Origin: Pachyseris speciosa
Taxonomy: Eukaryota > Cnidaria > Anthozoa > Scleractinia > Pachyseridae
Assembly (NCBI GenBank): GCA_016490735.1
Contig: JAEMWC010000252.1
Span: 517,501-581,500, forward strand
DNA length: 64,000 bases
Reading direction: 5' to 3'
Shown: in pieces, positions 10,301-18,605 of the stretch
How the letters are laid out: the number at the start of each line of letters is the position of its first letter
How positions within the stretch are numbered: position 1 is the stretch's first letter
Position numbers and translations under genes: made by a program
The notes under the pieces: generated by a model
Seen by the model: the letters and a program-made list of their open reading frames with translations, nothing else
The model's database searches: none
What the model was told of the DNA's origin: nothing

Positions 10301-11016
10301 TGGTGAAATCAACAATAACTCCATTGATGTCTGACCAACTCTCGTTTTTTCAATGAAGAATATTCTCTTGAGATAACCATCAACAAGATGAGTCTTTGGA
10401 AATGCTCTTTTTATTGAATTCTTTCTTTCAATTAAATTAGATGACAGATTGTCGTCATCAACTGTTGCATTGTTTGGGCTACCATCAGTATAAAACTCAA
10501 CAACTAAAGTGTACTTTGAAACTTCCAATTGTGACAAATCAAAACGAAGAACAGTTGTAAGACCAGCAGAAGGAATAACAAAAGACAAGGCTTTTTTATT
10601 TATTGAGTAAGGGCTTTTATTATAGACTTCTAATTGTAGATTATTCGCATTTCTAAGAATAGTTGTTTTTGATACATCTTCAAGAAGAAATTTAAATGGA
10701 TTAACACGTGTTCCTTCAATTGATAAAACAGCATCATTAACATATCCCAAGTTAGTAGAATCATAATGATTTACTGGATCATCAATATTTGTCAAACGTT
10801 TATTTTCAATGTCATAATTACCATCTTGTGTTAATTTGAATCCATCACCTTTGGGACCAACAGCTCCAGTAGCTCCTTGTGGACCAATTGCACCTGTATT
10901 ACCTTTTGGGCCTCTATCACCTTTTTCACCTTTGGGACCAATTGGACCTGCAGGGCCTCTTTCACCAGTTCCAGTTTTTTTTTATCTTGATTTATTTGAG
11001 CATTAAAAACTCCCAT
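7385..11016 (-). CDS. Large fibre protein with phage-tail-fibre-like repeats (one frameshift)
   Basis: About 1,200 codons. The start at 11016 (MGVFNAQINQD) leads into a nine-T run (10975-10983). Beyond it the collagen-like Gly-X-Y stretch and the rest of the gene lie in another frame, so the head is off frame in this copy. The body has at least six repeats of the form LxLGGNKLTNVxxPxxxxDA(A/V)xKxYVD, the pattern of phage tail fibre shafts. Repeated beta-rich blocks lie between them, around (F)KFLLEDxSK and HDPxYEIENG. This suggests a long trimeric fibre; attachment is the likely role. The gene is second in the leftward block, next to the ATPase. The T9 break may be a mutation, an assembly error or a slippage site. 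Confidence 0.7.
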
Positions 11017-11033
11017 TATATCATCTTGTTAGA
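11014..11033 (-). promoter_or_regulatory. TCTAAC box before the large fibre gene
   Basis: On the minus strand TCTAAC (11028-11033) is followed 11 bp later by the ATG at 11016 in the context TATAATGGG, the same arrangement as before the LamG fibre gene. Confidence 0.5.
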
Positions 11034-11075
11034 TTAATCTTCCAATTGTTGATTGCCATATAATATTAGATTAGA

Positions 11076-11714
11076 TTAAACAGCACCATAAAAATTTCTC
11101 TTGATTGTCTTCATCGGCTTGTCAACATAACAGAAGGAATAAGGTTTCTTGGTGGCTTCAATGTATTTCTTCTTGTCTATTCCAAGTTCTTGTGCAATCA
11201 AGTTCCTTTCTCTTGAGGATGGGAAATCATAAAGGCAGAAGTGACTGCAATTGAGTCTGATTGATTTTGGGCATCCATAGAATGACTGTGTGAGATATAT
11301 GACTGAACAGTTCTTGTGTCTCCCCTGAATGAAATAGCTGATTATTTGATCTTGTTTCTTGTCAGTCACGAAATCATCAAAAACAACCAATCGCTGCAAA
11401 TTTGTGTCTTTTATTTGTTCAACTGGCAATATCTCTTCTTGACTGCAAACCAAGGCAGGATATCCAATGTGACTGCTTATTTCATCCATTACTTTCCGAA
11501 GATATTTATACTTGTCTTGATCCAAATTTTTTGCATAAAGATGTATCTGATCATAATAAACCAACGGTTCCATAATCAGATGCATGAACAATGTTGTCTT
11601 TCCAGATCCAGAATTACCAGCCAGCAGCATCCTGAATGTATCTTTTGGCATATACGGATACAACTGTCTGAATGAATTCTTTAAACCCTGAATATCATAA
11701 TTAGGGATTTCCAT
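11076..11714 (-). CDS. FtsK/HerA-type genome-packaging ATPase (A32-like)
   Basis: The 212-residue protein has Walker A GNSGSGKT (33-40) and Walker B LVVFDD (109-114), then a TQSFYG-type sensor segment. This is the compact P-loop ATPase of Polintons, virophages and NCLDVs that pumps DNA into the capsid. Length is typical for the family. The reading frame is intact. It is divergent from the gene starting at 11751, with 36 bp between the two start codons, and that gap holds TCTAA boxes in both directions. It heads the leftward block that continues with the fibres. Confidence 0.9.
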   Translation of the reverse strand: MEIPNYDIQGLKNSFRQLYPYMPKDTFRMLLAGNSGSGKTTLFMHLIMEPLVYYDQIHLYAKNLDQDKYKYLRKVMDEISSHIGYPALVCSQEEILPVEQIKDTNLQRLVVFDDFVTDKKQDQIISYFIQGRHKNCSVIYLTQSFYGCPKSIRLNCSHFCLYDFPSSRERNLIAQELGIDKKKYIEATKKPYSFCYVDKPMKTIKRNFYGAV

Positions 11715-11753
11715 ATGTAAATAGTTTAGATTAGTCTAACACAATTGTATATG
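11712..11753. promoter_or_regulatory. Divergent late-type promoter with two TCTAA boxes
   Basis: TCTAAA on the minus strand (11725-11730) is 10 bp from the ATPase ATG, and TCTAAC on the plus strand (11735-11740) is 10 bp from the ATG at 11751. Both starts end in TATATG or CATATG. Only 36 bp separate the two start codons, so this stretch must hold both promoters. Confidence 0.55.
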
Positions 11754-12556
11754 GATATAGAACGAATGAAAAGGCTTCTAAAAGTGGAATTGAAGCTGGA
11801 AATAAAACTAGAGAAGTTCGTGATGTTATCAAGACTTATGAATACAGAAAACAGGATGCTTATGATACAACATCAGAATTACTGAAACCCTCTATTGATG
11901 TCCAGAAGAGTGTGAAAGAAAGTGTCGACAAAAAACAGGATGAAGTCATTAAACAGTTGAAAAAGAATCAACAGGCTTTAACACAAGGACTTGATGATGT
12001 TATTGAAGCTAATAGAAGAGCTATTACAATGGGAACGGAACTTCCTAGAGCCATTGAAGCATCTGAAAAAGAGGATCGGACACCCAACATATTATCGATC
12101 GATAACTATTTCGATAAAGATGACAGAATTATATTAAAAAATAACAAGCTTTTAAAGCCTAGCGAGTTAACTCAAGTCACCCCACAAAAACTTATTGAAG
12201 AAAGGGAGAAAGCTGCAGAAAAAGCCAGGGATATGGCAAGAAGAAAAAAAAAATCATTCACTCCAGAAGAAAATGAATCTCATAAAAGAGAAATACAAAC
12301 TTTGAGGAAATACAGAGAAACGATTTCAGATGTATTAGCTTCTTACAAATACAAAACAGGGAAAGGAATGGGTTCAAGGGATGCATTTTTGGGTGACATG
12401 CTTTCACGTTTACAGTTACTTGGTGGATCTATTTCAGCCGGCAACAACAGCAAAAATGTTCAAAATGAATTCACAAAAATATTGCATACATTGAACAGAC
12501 TGGGAATCCTGAAAACCGGTGAGCTAAATAAAATAATGATGAAATATCTAATGTAA
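11751..12556 (+). CDS. Coiled-coil Polinton protein of unknown function (frame break near start)
   Basis: The main open frame is uninterrupted from 11735 to 12556 but has no ATG at its 5' end. The well-placed ATG at 11751, next to the TCTAAC box, is in another frame, so a single-base break probably lies within about 11752-11762. The product is highly charged and helical (KSVKESVDKKQDEVIKQLKK and similar), with EREKAAEKARDMARRKKK in the middle and a conserved-looking C-terminal segment with LLGGSISAGNNSK. It heads the rightward block and precedes the minor capsid gene by 6 bp, which suggests a structural or assembly role. Not recognised as a named family. Confidence 0.6.
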
Positions 12557-12565
12557 AAGTATATG
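12547..12565 (+). promoter_or_regulatory. TCTAA box before the penton-like gene
   Basis: TCTAAT at 12547 overlaps the end of the upstream coding region and lies 10 bp before the ATG at 12563, which is in the context GTATATG. Confidence 0.4.
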
Positions 12566-13347
12566 ACAGAAATTTCATTACGATTCAACAGTAAAAACAG
12601 AGACAAAATTGGTGTCAGCAAGAGTCATGATTTTGAAAAAAGATTCAATACACCTCTTAAATTAACGAATGATTTGAAATATGAAATGGCTGTGAATGTC
12701 ATCAATATGACATACAGTTGGTACAATATCAGAGATATTTTTGGGAATAATCAAATTAAATACAGCTATGACAAAGGTGTAAACTGGGAAACAATAACAT
12801 TCGTTAACGGGATGTATTCATACGACGATATCAATAGTTACATTCATGAGTATATGAGAAAAATAACCATGTACTGAATCCATCTGAAACAGACAAATCA
12901 AAATTCAAGTATGGTATTAACATGTATTTCGTTTTGTCAACATATCGCATTTTGATTGAACTTGATGAAAACTATCATGTGGATCTGAGGAATCTTGATT
13001 TCAGAAAACTTATCGGTTTCGATTCAAAATTAGTTCCAGCCACAGAATATGGAACAAATCTACCTGATATTACAAGAGGAGTAGATGAAATTTATATCAA
13101 TTGTGATTTGGTGACAGATAGCATTGTTGATGGAAATAGCACAAATACAATCGCTGTTATTCCTGTCACAGATCTCGTTAGAAGTTTACCTTTCACTTAC
13201 AAACCTCGTTTTCTTTCATGGAATCCTGTCTCAACACATACAATCAGCTCAATACGTTTTTATGTCACTGATTCTTCTAGAGCTCCAGTCGATTTAAATG
13301 GGATAGATTGGTATATTGAGTTGTTCTTGAGAAGTGTGGAATTATAA
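12563..13347 (+). CDS. Minor capsid (penton-like) protein, one frameshift
   Basis: Two frames together cover about 260 codons. The first (12563-12877) starts MTEISLRFNSKNRDK and carries the N-terminal strands. The second continues from about 12865 to 13347 and ends with RFYVTDSSRAPVDLNG and IDWYIELFL, as in Polinton penton-like single jelly-roll proteins, which occupy capsid vertices. The break is at an A5 run (12859-12863). The gene lies in the conserved order minor capsid, basic protein, major capsid, which supports the call. The overlap of the two frames and absence of other stops point to a single indel. Confidence 0.72.
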
Positions 13348-13360
13348 AACCTAATAGTAT

Positions 13361-13597
13361 ATGAAACGGTTTGAGTTTAAAAAATATGAACAACATGGTG
13401 AAGGTATTGTGACTGATATGATCAAAACAGCTGGAAAAAAAGCAGCAACAACAATTGGTGAACATGCTGGCAAAAAAGCTGGCGACAAAATCATAGAACT
13501 TTTGAAAAAGAGAAAGAGTGGAACTGAGAGTGTGAGCCAGACTGGTGGTTTAATCAAAAGAAAGAGAGGTCGACCTCGTAAAATAACTTTTATCTAA
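13361..13597 (+). CDS. Small basic virion protein with AT-hook-like tail
   Basis: This 78-residue protein is strongly basic, with an amphipathic centre (GEGIVTDMIKTAGKKAATTI) and a C-terminal KRKRGRPRK that matches an AT-hook or nuclear localisation signal. Its position between the two capsid genes and its charge suggest DNA condensation or a membrane-active core protein like adenovirus pVI/pX; this is inference. The start follows CCTAATAGTATATG, a variant of the TCTAA box. The stop TAA is part of the TCTAAC box of the next gene. Confidence 0.6.
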   Translation: MKRFEFKKYEQHGEGIVTDMIKTAGKKAATTIGEHAGKKAGDKIIELLKKRKSGTESVSQTGGLIKRKRGRPRKITFI

Positions 13598-13611
13598 CAC
13601 AATAATATATG
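13593..13611 (+). promoter_or_regulatory. TCTAAC box before the major capsid gene
   Basis: TCTAAC (13593-13598) lies 10 bp before the ATG at 13609, with ATATATG at the start. The TAA of the box doubles as the stop codon of the preceding gene. Confidence 0.5.
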
Positions 13612-14897
13612 TCAAACTATCGTGACTCAAAATATATCGAAAGATATGAAGATGTAGTGTTCGAACTAGAGACAGCACTTAATACTGTAGTAGCAAACAA
13701 TGCTCATCAGAGTAAAACAGGTTACCGTTTCATTGTTGATAACAGTGGAGAGACTACACCATTTGACTGGTATAATGCCCGTTTTAATGTCGATTTCATT
13801 GTAAAGAAGCTTGCAGATGGAGCTGACATTGCTGCAGGAGATCGAAATGGTATTGTTAATTCAGTTCACGCTCTTATTAACACCATTAATGTGAAAATGA
13901 ATGGTCTTGATGTTTATGAGTGCAGAGATGCCAACCAAGCCACAAATATTAAGTCATTGCTTGAGTATTCACAGGGTTATGCTGTAAGTCAGGGAACCAA
14001 TGAGTTCTTCTATCTTGACGACAAAAGACAAGCTGATGATAGAGTTGCCCAGGTGGCTACTTATAACAAAGGTTTCGCAGCTCGTAAAGCACTGTTGAAT
14101 GGTGCAGCCGGTAAAGTAAATGCAGAGCTTGCATTGAACAGATACGGTTTTTTCAAGAGCTTTTGGGATGAACTTATGCCTAACTCAAAAGTAGAGATAA
14201 AATTGACACTTGAGAGTGATGCCAATTTGATTTGGCAAGCTGCCGATGATTGCCGTGTGGTACTAACTAAATTCCAGCTAATAGTTCCTCGCATTGTTTT
14301 TAATTCTGCGGGAAAGTCCTTATACATGAGCAAGTATCTTGACAACAGAAAGTGGACTTACATGAGAGAAATGGTTGAGAGAGGCAATTCAACAAGACAA
14401 CAGACTGCCAATTTCCGTATTTCCACAGGAATAAACAAACCCAGGCATGTCTTTGTATTCATCATCAATGATGCAAGTGATGCATCTCAGACAGCCAATA
14501 AATTTCTCTATAACACCTTTTCAGTTGCAAATAACCAAACTTTGACTGATTGTTATCTTGAGGTTGGCAACGGAATGATTATCCGGAGGTCCATTATAAA
14601 CCATCAACAGAACCAACAAGAGTATTTAGAGATGTTTTGAAATATGTTCAAGCTGTAAATGATTTCAGTGAAAGTACCCTTCTTAACAGGGGCAATTTCG
14701 GTACAATATTCCCTTTCATTTACTTTGATCTGACAAAACAGAAACAGGATATCAAAGATGGAATGACAAAACTGACTTTCAAATACACTTTGAGTGATGG
14801 AACAAATGCTGATTACAGTGTGTATGCATTGGTCCTCTATGAGCAGGATATTGAGATGAGAAAGACTGATGGAAAATTAATTCTGAGATCTACGTAA
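13609..14897 (+). CDS. Major capsid protein (double jelly-roll, hexon-like), one frameshift near 14578
   Basis: The first frame (343 codons) starts MSNYRDSKYIERYEDVVFEL and contains the long N-terminal jelly roll, the loop region LLEYSQGYAVSQGTNEFFY, and the second-roll strands LIVPRIVF and RHVFVFIIND. The C-terminal part (LLNRGNFGTIFPFIYFDL, then YALVLYEQ) is in another frame that ends at 14897. Reading both frames back, they swap at about 14575-14583, so one base is missing or extra there. Combined length about 430 codons fits Polinton double jelly-roll major capsid proteins. Position directly after the basic protein and before the protease region supports the call. Confidence 0.8.
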
Positions 14898-14983
14898 ATT
14901 AAATTAATTAAATAAAAAAAAATTGAATAATTAAATTAAATGATTGTTTGTATTAAATACAATTTAGTATAAACATATATTAT

Positions 14984-16285
14984 ATGACTACTTATCATCC
15001 TCATGGAGTAAGACTTTCAAACAGTCAGAAGCAAAGGCTTGCAAAAGCTATACAAACAAATTCACCGGTAACATTGAGACTCGCACATGGAGATCTCACT
15101 GGAGGTGATCAAATGATGTTGACAAAAACACAGATAAAAAAATTAGCCAAATCACAGAGAAATGGAACAGGTGCTGATGTAAAGATATCCAAAGCACAGA
15201 TCAGAAAATCAGTCCAAGAAGGAGGTTCTCTTTGGTCCAGTCTTTTTTCACTTGGAACAAGACTATTGCCTTATGCAGGTAAAGCAGTAGCTAAAGCGGC
15301 TCCAGCATTGGCTACAGGTGCTCTTTCTTCATTAGCAAGTCTCGGCATTGATAAACTATTTGGAAAGAAACAAAAAGGAGGATTTCTTATTCCTAATGCC
15401 AATTTATCCCAATTATTGAATGTAGGAAATTTATTGAATACGAGACAGATGGCTGATGTTATCCAAAAAATGCAGTATGGTGGAGACGTTGTTATAAAAC
15501 CAACAAAAGCGCAGACTGGAAAGGGTATTGGAACAATACTCGCCAGCATTGGAATTCCTTTGGCTATAGAAGCAATCAGAAAATTAACTGGAAAAGGTTT
15601 GCATGTTGAAAGCAGCCGTCCAAGACGGTCAATACCTGTTCATGTTCCAGATGACATTGTACCCAGAAAGAAAGGTGGGAAACATGCTATGATTCCATGG
15701 CAATCTCCTCCTGTTTTTGGTACATGGAATAACCCAATCGGTTATGGAATGAAAAAAAAAAACCAAAGGAAAAGGACTTCTACTGGGCAAAAACAGTCCA
15801 TTCAATTCAATCCCCATACTAGGAACCATTTTGTAAACAAACCCTTATCCAACTTTGATTTAATCAATTGGGTTAAACAACTTGGAATAAAACATTTTAG
15901 AGGAGTATTTTCAAGAGACAATCTTCCTAGACAAATAAAAAAGAATGAATGTGGGATAGTCAATCTCGACAGTAAGATTGGACCTGGTACTCACTGGGTA
16001 TGTTATCGAATTGGTGATAGATACTGTGAATACTTTGACTCATTTGGTTTGATGATGCCAACAGAAGTACAGAAATACATGGCTACAAGTGGAAAACAAC
16101 TTGAATACTCTGGAGATGAGATTCAAGAGAGAGATTCAGTCTTGTGTGGATATTGGTGTTTATACTATTTATTGGAAAGACAGAAAGGGACCCCCATATT
16201 GAAAGTCATTCATAATGCAAAATTCAATCCCACAGACACAAGAGTCAATCATAGATTCATAATCAATTATTTCAAAAATATGTAA
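14984..16285 (+). CDS. Membrane-active pX/pVI-like protein joined in frame to adenain-like cysteine protease
   Basis: Residues 1-255 are basic and hydrophobic (LPYAGKAVAKAAPALATGAL; KISKAQIRKS) like minor virion proteins. Residues 285-433 are an adenain-type protease with His337 (GTHWVCY), Asp352 (YFDSFG) and Cys388 (SVLCGYWC); it would mature virion proteins. The two meet at an A11 run (15752-15762). Past that run the alternate frame reads GLLLGKNSPF and soon stops at about 15836. That looks like a proper C-terminus of the first protein, so the in-frame fusion is probably produced by a one-base change in the A-run. Two overlapping genes are the likelier ancestral state. Catalytic residues are intact. 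Confidence 0.8.
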   Translation: MTTYHPHGVRLSNSQKQRLAKAIQTNSPVTLRLAHGDLTGGDQMMLTKTQIKKLAKSQRNGTGADVKISKAQIRKSVQEGGSLWSSLFSLGTRLLPYAGKAVAKAAPALATGALSSLASLGIDKLFGKKQKGGFLIPNANLSQLLNVGNLLNTRQMADVIQKMQYGGDVVIKPTKAQTGKGIGTILASIGIPLAIEAIRKLTGKGLHVESSRPRRSIPVHVPDDIVPRKKGGKHAMIPWQSPPVFGTWNNPIGYGMKKKNQRKRTSTGQKQSIQFNPHTRNHFVNKPLSNFDLINWVKQLGIKHFRGVFSRDNLPRQIKKNECGIVNLDSKIGPGTHWVCYRIGDRYCEYFDSFGLMMPTEVQKYMATSGKQLEYSGDEIQERDSVLCGYWCLYYLLERQKGTPILKVIHNAKFNPTDTRVNHRFIINYFKNM

Positions 16286-16294
16286 TGTATATGT

Positions 16295-16573
16295 ATGTCT
16301 GTTAAGTTAAACAAAAACAGTGGGATAATAAAAGTCAGCAAATATTACGCGTGCTATAATGAGAAAGAATACTTTGATCCATCAGGACAGGAGATACCTG
16401 CTCAAATGGAGAAAAAGAATTGTTTCAATGAATCAATGAGTATTAGAGATCCGTTATTGAGTAAACAATGGTGTTTGTACTACCTTTTAGAACGTCAGAA
16501 AGGTACTATGATATTAACAATATTATTTGATGATAAAAGATTTAATAAATTTCTATCTAACATAAAAGTATGA
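16295..16573 (+). CDS. Degenerate second copy of the protease C-terminal region
   Basis: The 92-residue product contains YFDPSGQEIP and QWCLYYLLERQKGT, closely resembling the YFDSFG and YWCLYYLLERQKGT segments of the protease just upstream. The catalytic His segment is absent and the active-site CGYWC has become KQWC, so it cannot be an active peptidase. It is probably a tandem partial duplication that has diverged. It may be translated (ATG follows TATATGT) or be a remnant. Its stop overlaps the next small frame by a few bases. Confidence 0.5.
   Translation: MSVKLNKNSGIIKVSKYYACYNEKEYFDPSGQEIPAQMEKKNCFNESMSIRDPLLSKQWCLYYLLERQKGTMILTILFDDKRFNKFLSNIKV
16556..16572 (+). promoter_or_regulatory. 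TCTAAC box before a small gene
   Basis: TCTAAC (16556-16561) lies 8 bp before the ATG at 16570, the same arrangement as before the capsid genes. It supports the small frame as real. Confidence 0.4.
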
Positions 16574-16725
16574 TAGAATTCGAAATAATTGATGATGTTA
16601 ATATATTTGTTATAATAGTTGTCAACAGATTGATTGGTTTACGAGTTGTAATCAAATGCACTTTGGATAATATAACAGTATTCTATGACAAACTTAGTGG
16701 AAATGTATGTCGATTTAACTACTAG
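16570..16725 (+). CDS. Small Polinton protein (51 aa), hydrophobic centre
   Basis: The frame opens at an ATG 8 bp after a TCTAAC box and encodes MIEFEIIDDVNIFVIIVV, a possible membrane segment, then a basic segment, and stops at 16723-16725. It is too short for homology calls. The upstream box and close packing (4-bp overlap with the preceding frame) are the only support. Function unknown. Confidence 0.35.
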   Translation: MIEFEIIDDVNIFVIIVVNRLIGLRVVIKCTLDNITVFYDKLSGNVCRFNY

Positions 16726-16831
16726 ACAAAGAAAGAAGATCAAGAAAGCTAATGAAATTGATAAAATAATTAATATCAGATTGAAAACAGAGCAGGTGAT
16801 AAATTGTGGAAAGCTATTTTATCCAACTTAA
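16703..16831 (+). CDS. Small basic Polinton protein (42 aa), doubtful
   Basis: The frame starts MYVDLTTRQRKKIKKA and ends at 16831, overlapping the previous small frame by 23 bp and ending 5 bp before the next ATG. It is Lys-rich, as small virion DNA-binding peptides are. There is no clear promoter box and no recognised family. Included only because of the tight packing. Confidence 0.25.
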   Translation: MYVDLTTRQRKKIKKANEIDKIINIRLKTEQVINCGKLFYPT

Positions 16832-16836
16832 TATAT

Positions 16837-16992
16837 ATGAGATCATATTGTGTGAAACAGAAGAAAGTCACTGAATGTGTACCAGGAAGTGAAAGATATC
16901 AAAAGACAAAAAATGGTCGAACTGTGATGAAATGTACTTGTGCTGAATGTGGAATCACAAAAACTAAATTTGTCAGAAATCGGGGAAACTGA
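16837..16992 (+). CDS. Small zinc-ribbon-like protein (DUF5679-like)
   Basis: Starting at the ATG in ATATATATG, the 51-residue product reads RSYCVKQKK, then KTKNGRTVMKC and CAECGITK. YCVKCKK...NGR...C..CG is the pattern of the small DUF5679-type zinc ribbon found in viral and mobile elements. Here the second Cys of the first knuckle is Gln, so metal binding may be partial. I chose this start over the upstream GTG at 16804 because of the ATATATG context. Function unknown. Confidence 0.5.
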   Translation: MRSYCVKQKKVTECVPGSERYQKTKNGRTVMKCTCAECGITKTKFVRNRGN

Positions 16993-16995
16993 ATA

Positions 16996-17014
16996 GCCCG
17001 TCTGAAGGGCGGGC
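16996..17014. other. Short GC hairpin between small genes
   Basis: GCCCG and CGGGC form a 5-bp stem around a 9-base loop just after the stop of the zinc-ribbon gene, in otherwise AT-rich DNA. It might be a 3'-end or regulatory structure. Confidence 0.25.
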
Positions 17015-17035
17015 ATACTAGATTCAGCCGCAGAT

Positions 17036-17674
17036 ATGGCGCTAACAGGATTCTTAGAACATGGAGTCCCTTATTTAGCAAAGAAAGGTGTAGAAATGGG
17101 AAGATATTATGCTTCAGAAGCAATGAGAAATCCAAAGCTGCAAAAGAAATTAATTGACAAAGGACTTTCCCTCGCAAAGCCTGCAATCACAAAGGTTGGG
17201 TCAGAAGCTTTGAAACAACTCTCAACAAAAGTGAGACCAAATATTCGTTACAAAACAGATATCAAAGGATTAGATTATGGCGGTGCTATTGACATCCATA
17301 AGGTAATTGGCAAGCTTCCTAAACCAAAAGCAGGTTGGACACCAAGTAAATATAAATATATGGGACCATACAATCCATTGCATGAGCAGTTGGAATATGA
17401 TCCAAATACTGGCGAGGTCTTGAAATGGAATGTACAACCTTACAATAAGGTGGATGAAATAGCAGCTTACCACGATATTTGTTATGATATGGGAAAAAAT
17501 AAAGGTGAATGTGATAGAACAATGGTCGAGTCACTAGATCAAATACCATATGGTGAGATGCCAAAATGGGGTCAAACAGCTAGATTCTTAATCGACAAAA
17601 AACAGAAACTTGGTCTCGGTGTTTCAAAAAACGGAAAAAGCCGTCGAGTGAAGAAAACTGGCAAGAAAAACTAG
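17036..17674 (+). CDS. PLA2-like virion protein (parvovirus-type phospholipase A2 motif)
   Basis: The 212-residue protein carries a calcium-loop motif YMGPYNPL (108-115) and a catalytic helix DEIAAYHDICYD (140-151) with the His-Asp pair, the signature of secreted and parvovirus VP1-type phospholipase A2. In parvoviruses this activity breaches endosomal membranes; the same role here is inferred. The C-terminus is Lys/Arg-rich and overlaps the 5' end of the integrase frame. The N-terminal 70 residues are amphipathic. The frame is intact. Confidence 0.75.
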   Translation: MALTGFLEHGVPYLAKKGVEMGRYYASEAMRNPKLQKKLIDKGLSLAKPAITKVGSEALKQLSTKVRPNIRYKTDIKGLDYGGAIDIHKVIGKLPKPKAGWTPSKYKYMGPYNPLHEQLEYDPNTGEVLKWNVQPYNKVDEIAAYHDICYDMGKNKGECDRTMVESLDQIPYGEMPKWGQTARFLIDKKQKLGLGVSKNGKSRRVKKTGKKN

Positions 17675-18593
17675 CTGATGAATTACATGCACCCATAAAA
17701 CGAAATTTCACTCGGCGGCGTGTGATTGTAAATAAAATTGATGAAATATGGGCAAGTGATCTAGTTGAAATGCAACAGTTTAGTAAATGGAATAAAGGTT
17801 ATCGATATCTTCTTATGGTTATTGATGTCTTCAGCAAATATGGTTGGATTGTCCCATTGAAGGATAAGAAAGGTGAATCTGTCACTGAAGCATTCAAAAC
17901 AATATTCAAGGAAGGCAGAAAACCACAGTATTTATGGGTCGACAAGGGAAAAGAGTTTTACAACAAACACTTGAAGGACCTTTAGAGAAACATAGTGTAC
18001 AGATGTACTCAACTGAGAATGAAGAGAAGTCATCAGTAGTTGAAAGATGGAATAGGACAATTAAGTCCAAAATGTGGAAGCAGTTCACTGTTCAAGGTAA
18101 TACACAGTATTTAGACATGTTACCAAAATTAGTGAAACAGTATAACAACACAAAACATTCAAGCACAAAGATGACACCCGTTGAAGCATCTGATAAGAGG
18201 AATGAAGGAACTGTTTACTTCAATTTGTATGGTGATATGGAGCCATTAAAACAGAAACTAAAATTTAAAATAGGTGATAAGGTCCGAATATCCAAGTATA
18301 AACGGATTGTGTTCGACAAGGGCTATACACCAAATTGGACAGAAGAAGTGTTTATAGTTGATAAAATCCAATACACTAATCCAATAACATACAAACTAAA
18401 AGATCACAACGATGAAGAAATTGAAGGGAGTTTTTATGAACCTGAGTTATTAAAAGCCAGACAGGATGTATTCCGCATTGATAAAGTCATTCGCAGAGAT
18501 TACAAGAAGAAACAAGCTTTGGTGAAGTGGAAGGGTTATAGTGACGACTTTAACAGTTGGATACCGATCAAGGATTTAAAGAAAATTATCTAA
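17641..18593 (+). CDS. Retroviral-type integrase with C-terminal chromodomain, one frameshift
   Basis: DDE residues are visible: Asp in IWASDLVEM, Asp in YLWVDKGKEFYN, and Glu in EEKSSVVERWNRT. An integrase C-terminal barrel (FKIGDKVRISK) follows. The last 45 residues (FRIDKVIRRDY...ALVKWKGYSDDFNSWIP) form a chromodomain. The first frame stops at 17985; the second covers the rest. The swap is at the T3 run 17981-17983. Coding similarity continues upstream of the first usable start through LADELHAPIKRNF, inside the end of the PLA2 gene, but no ATG is found, so the true start is uncertain. It catalyses insertion of the element with 6-bp duplication. Confidence 0.85.
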
Positions 18594-18605
18594 CATACAT
18601 GTATG
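18589..18605 (+). promoter_or_regulatory. TCTAAC box before the BRO-N gene
   Basis: TCTAAC (18589-18594) overlaps the integrase stop codon and is 8 bp before the ATG at 18603 (context TGTATG). Confidence 0.45.

Noticed and set aside
14984..16285. A genuine single-chain pX-protease polyprotein
   Set aside because: The fusion depends on an A11 run and the alternate frame ends naturally soon after it, so I annotated one region but do not claim the fusion is the native product.
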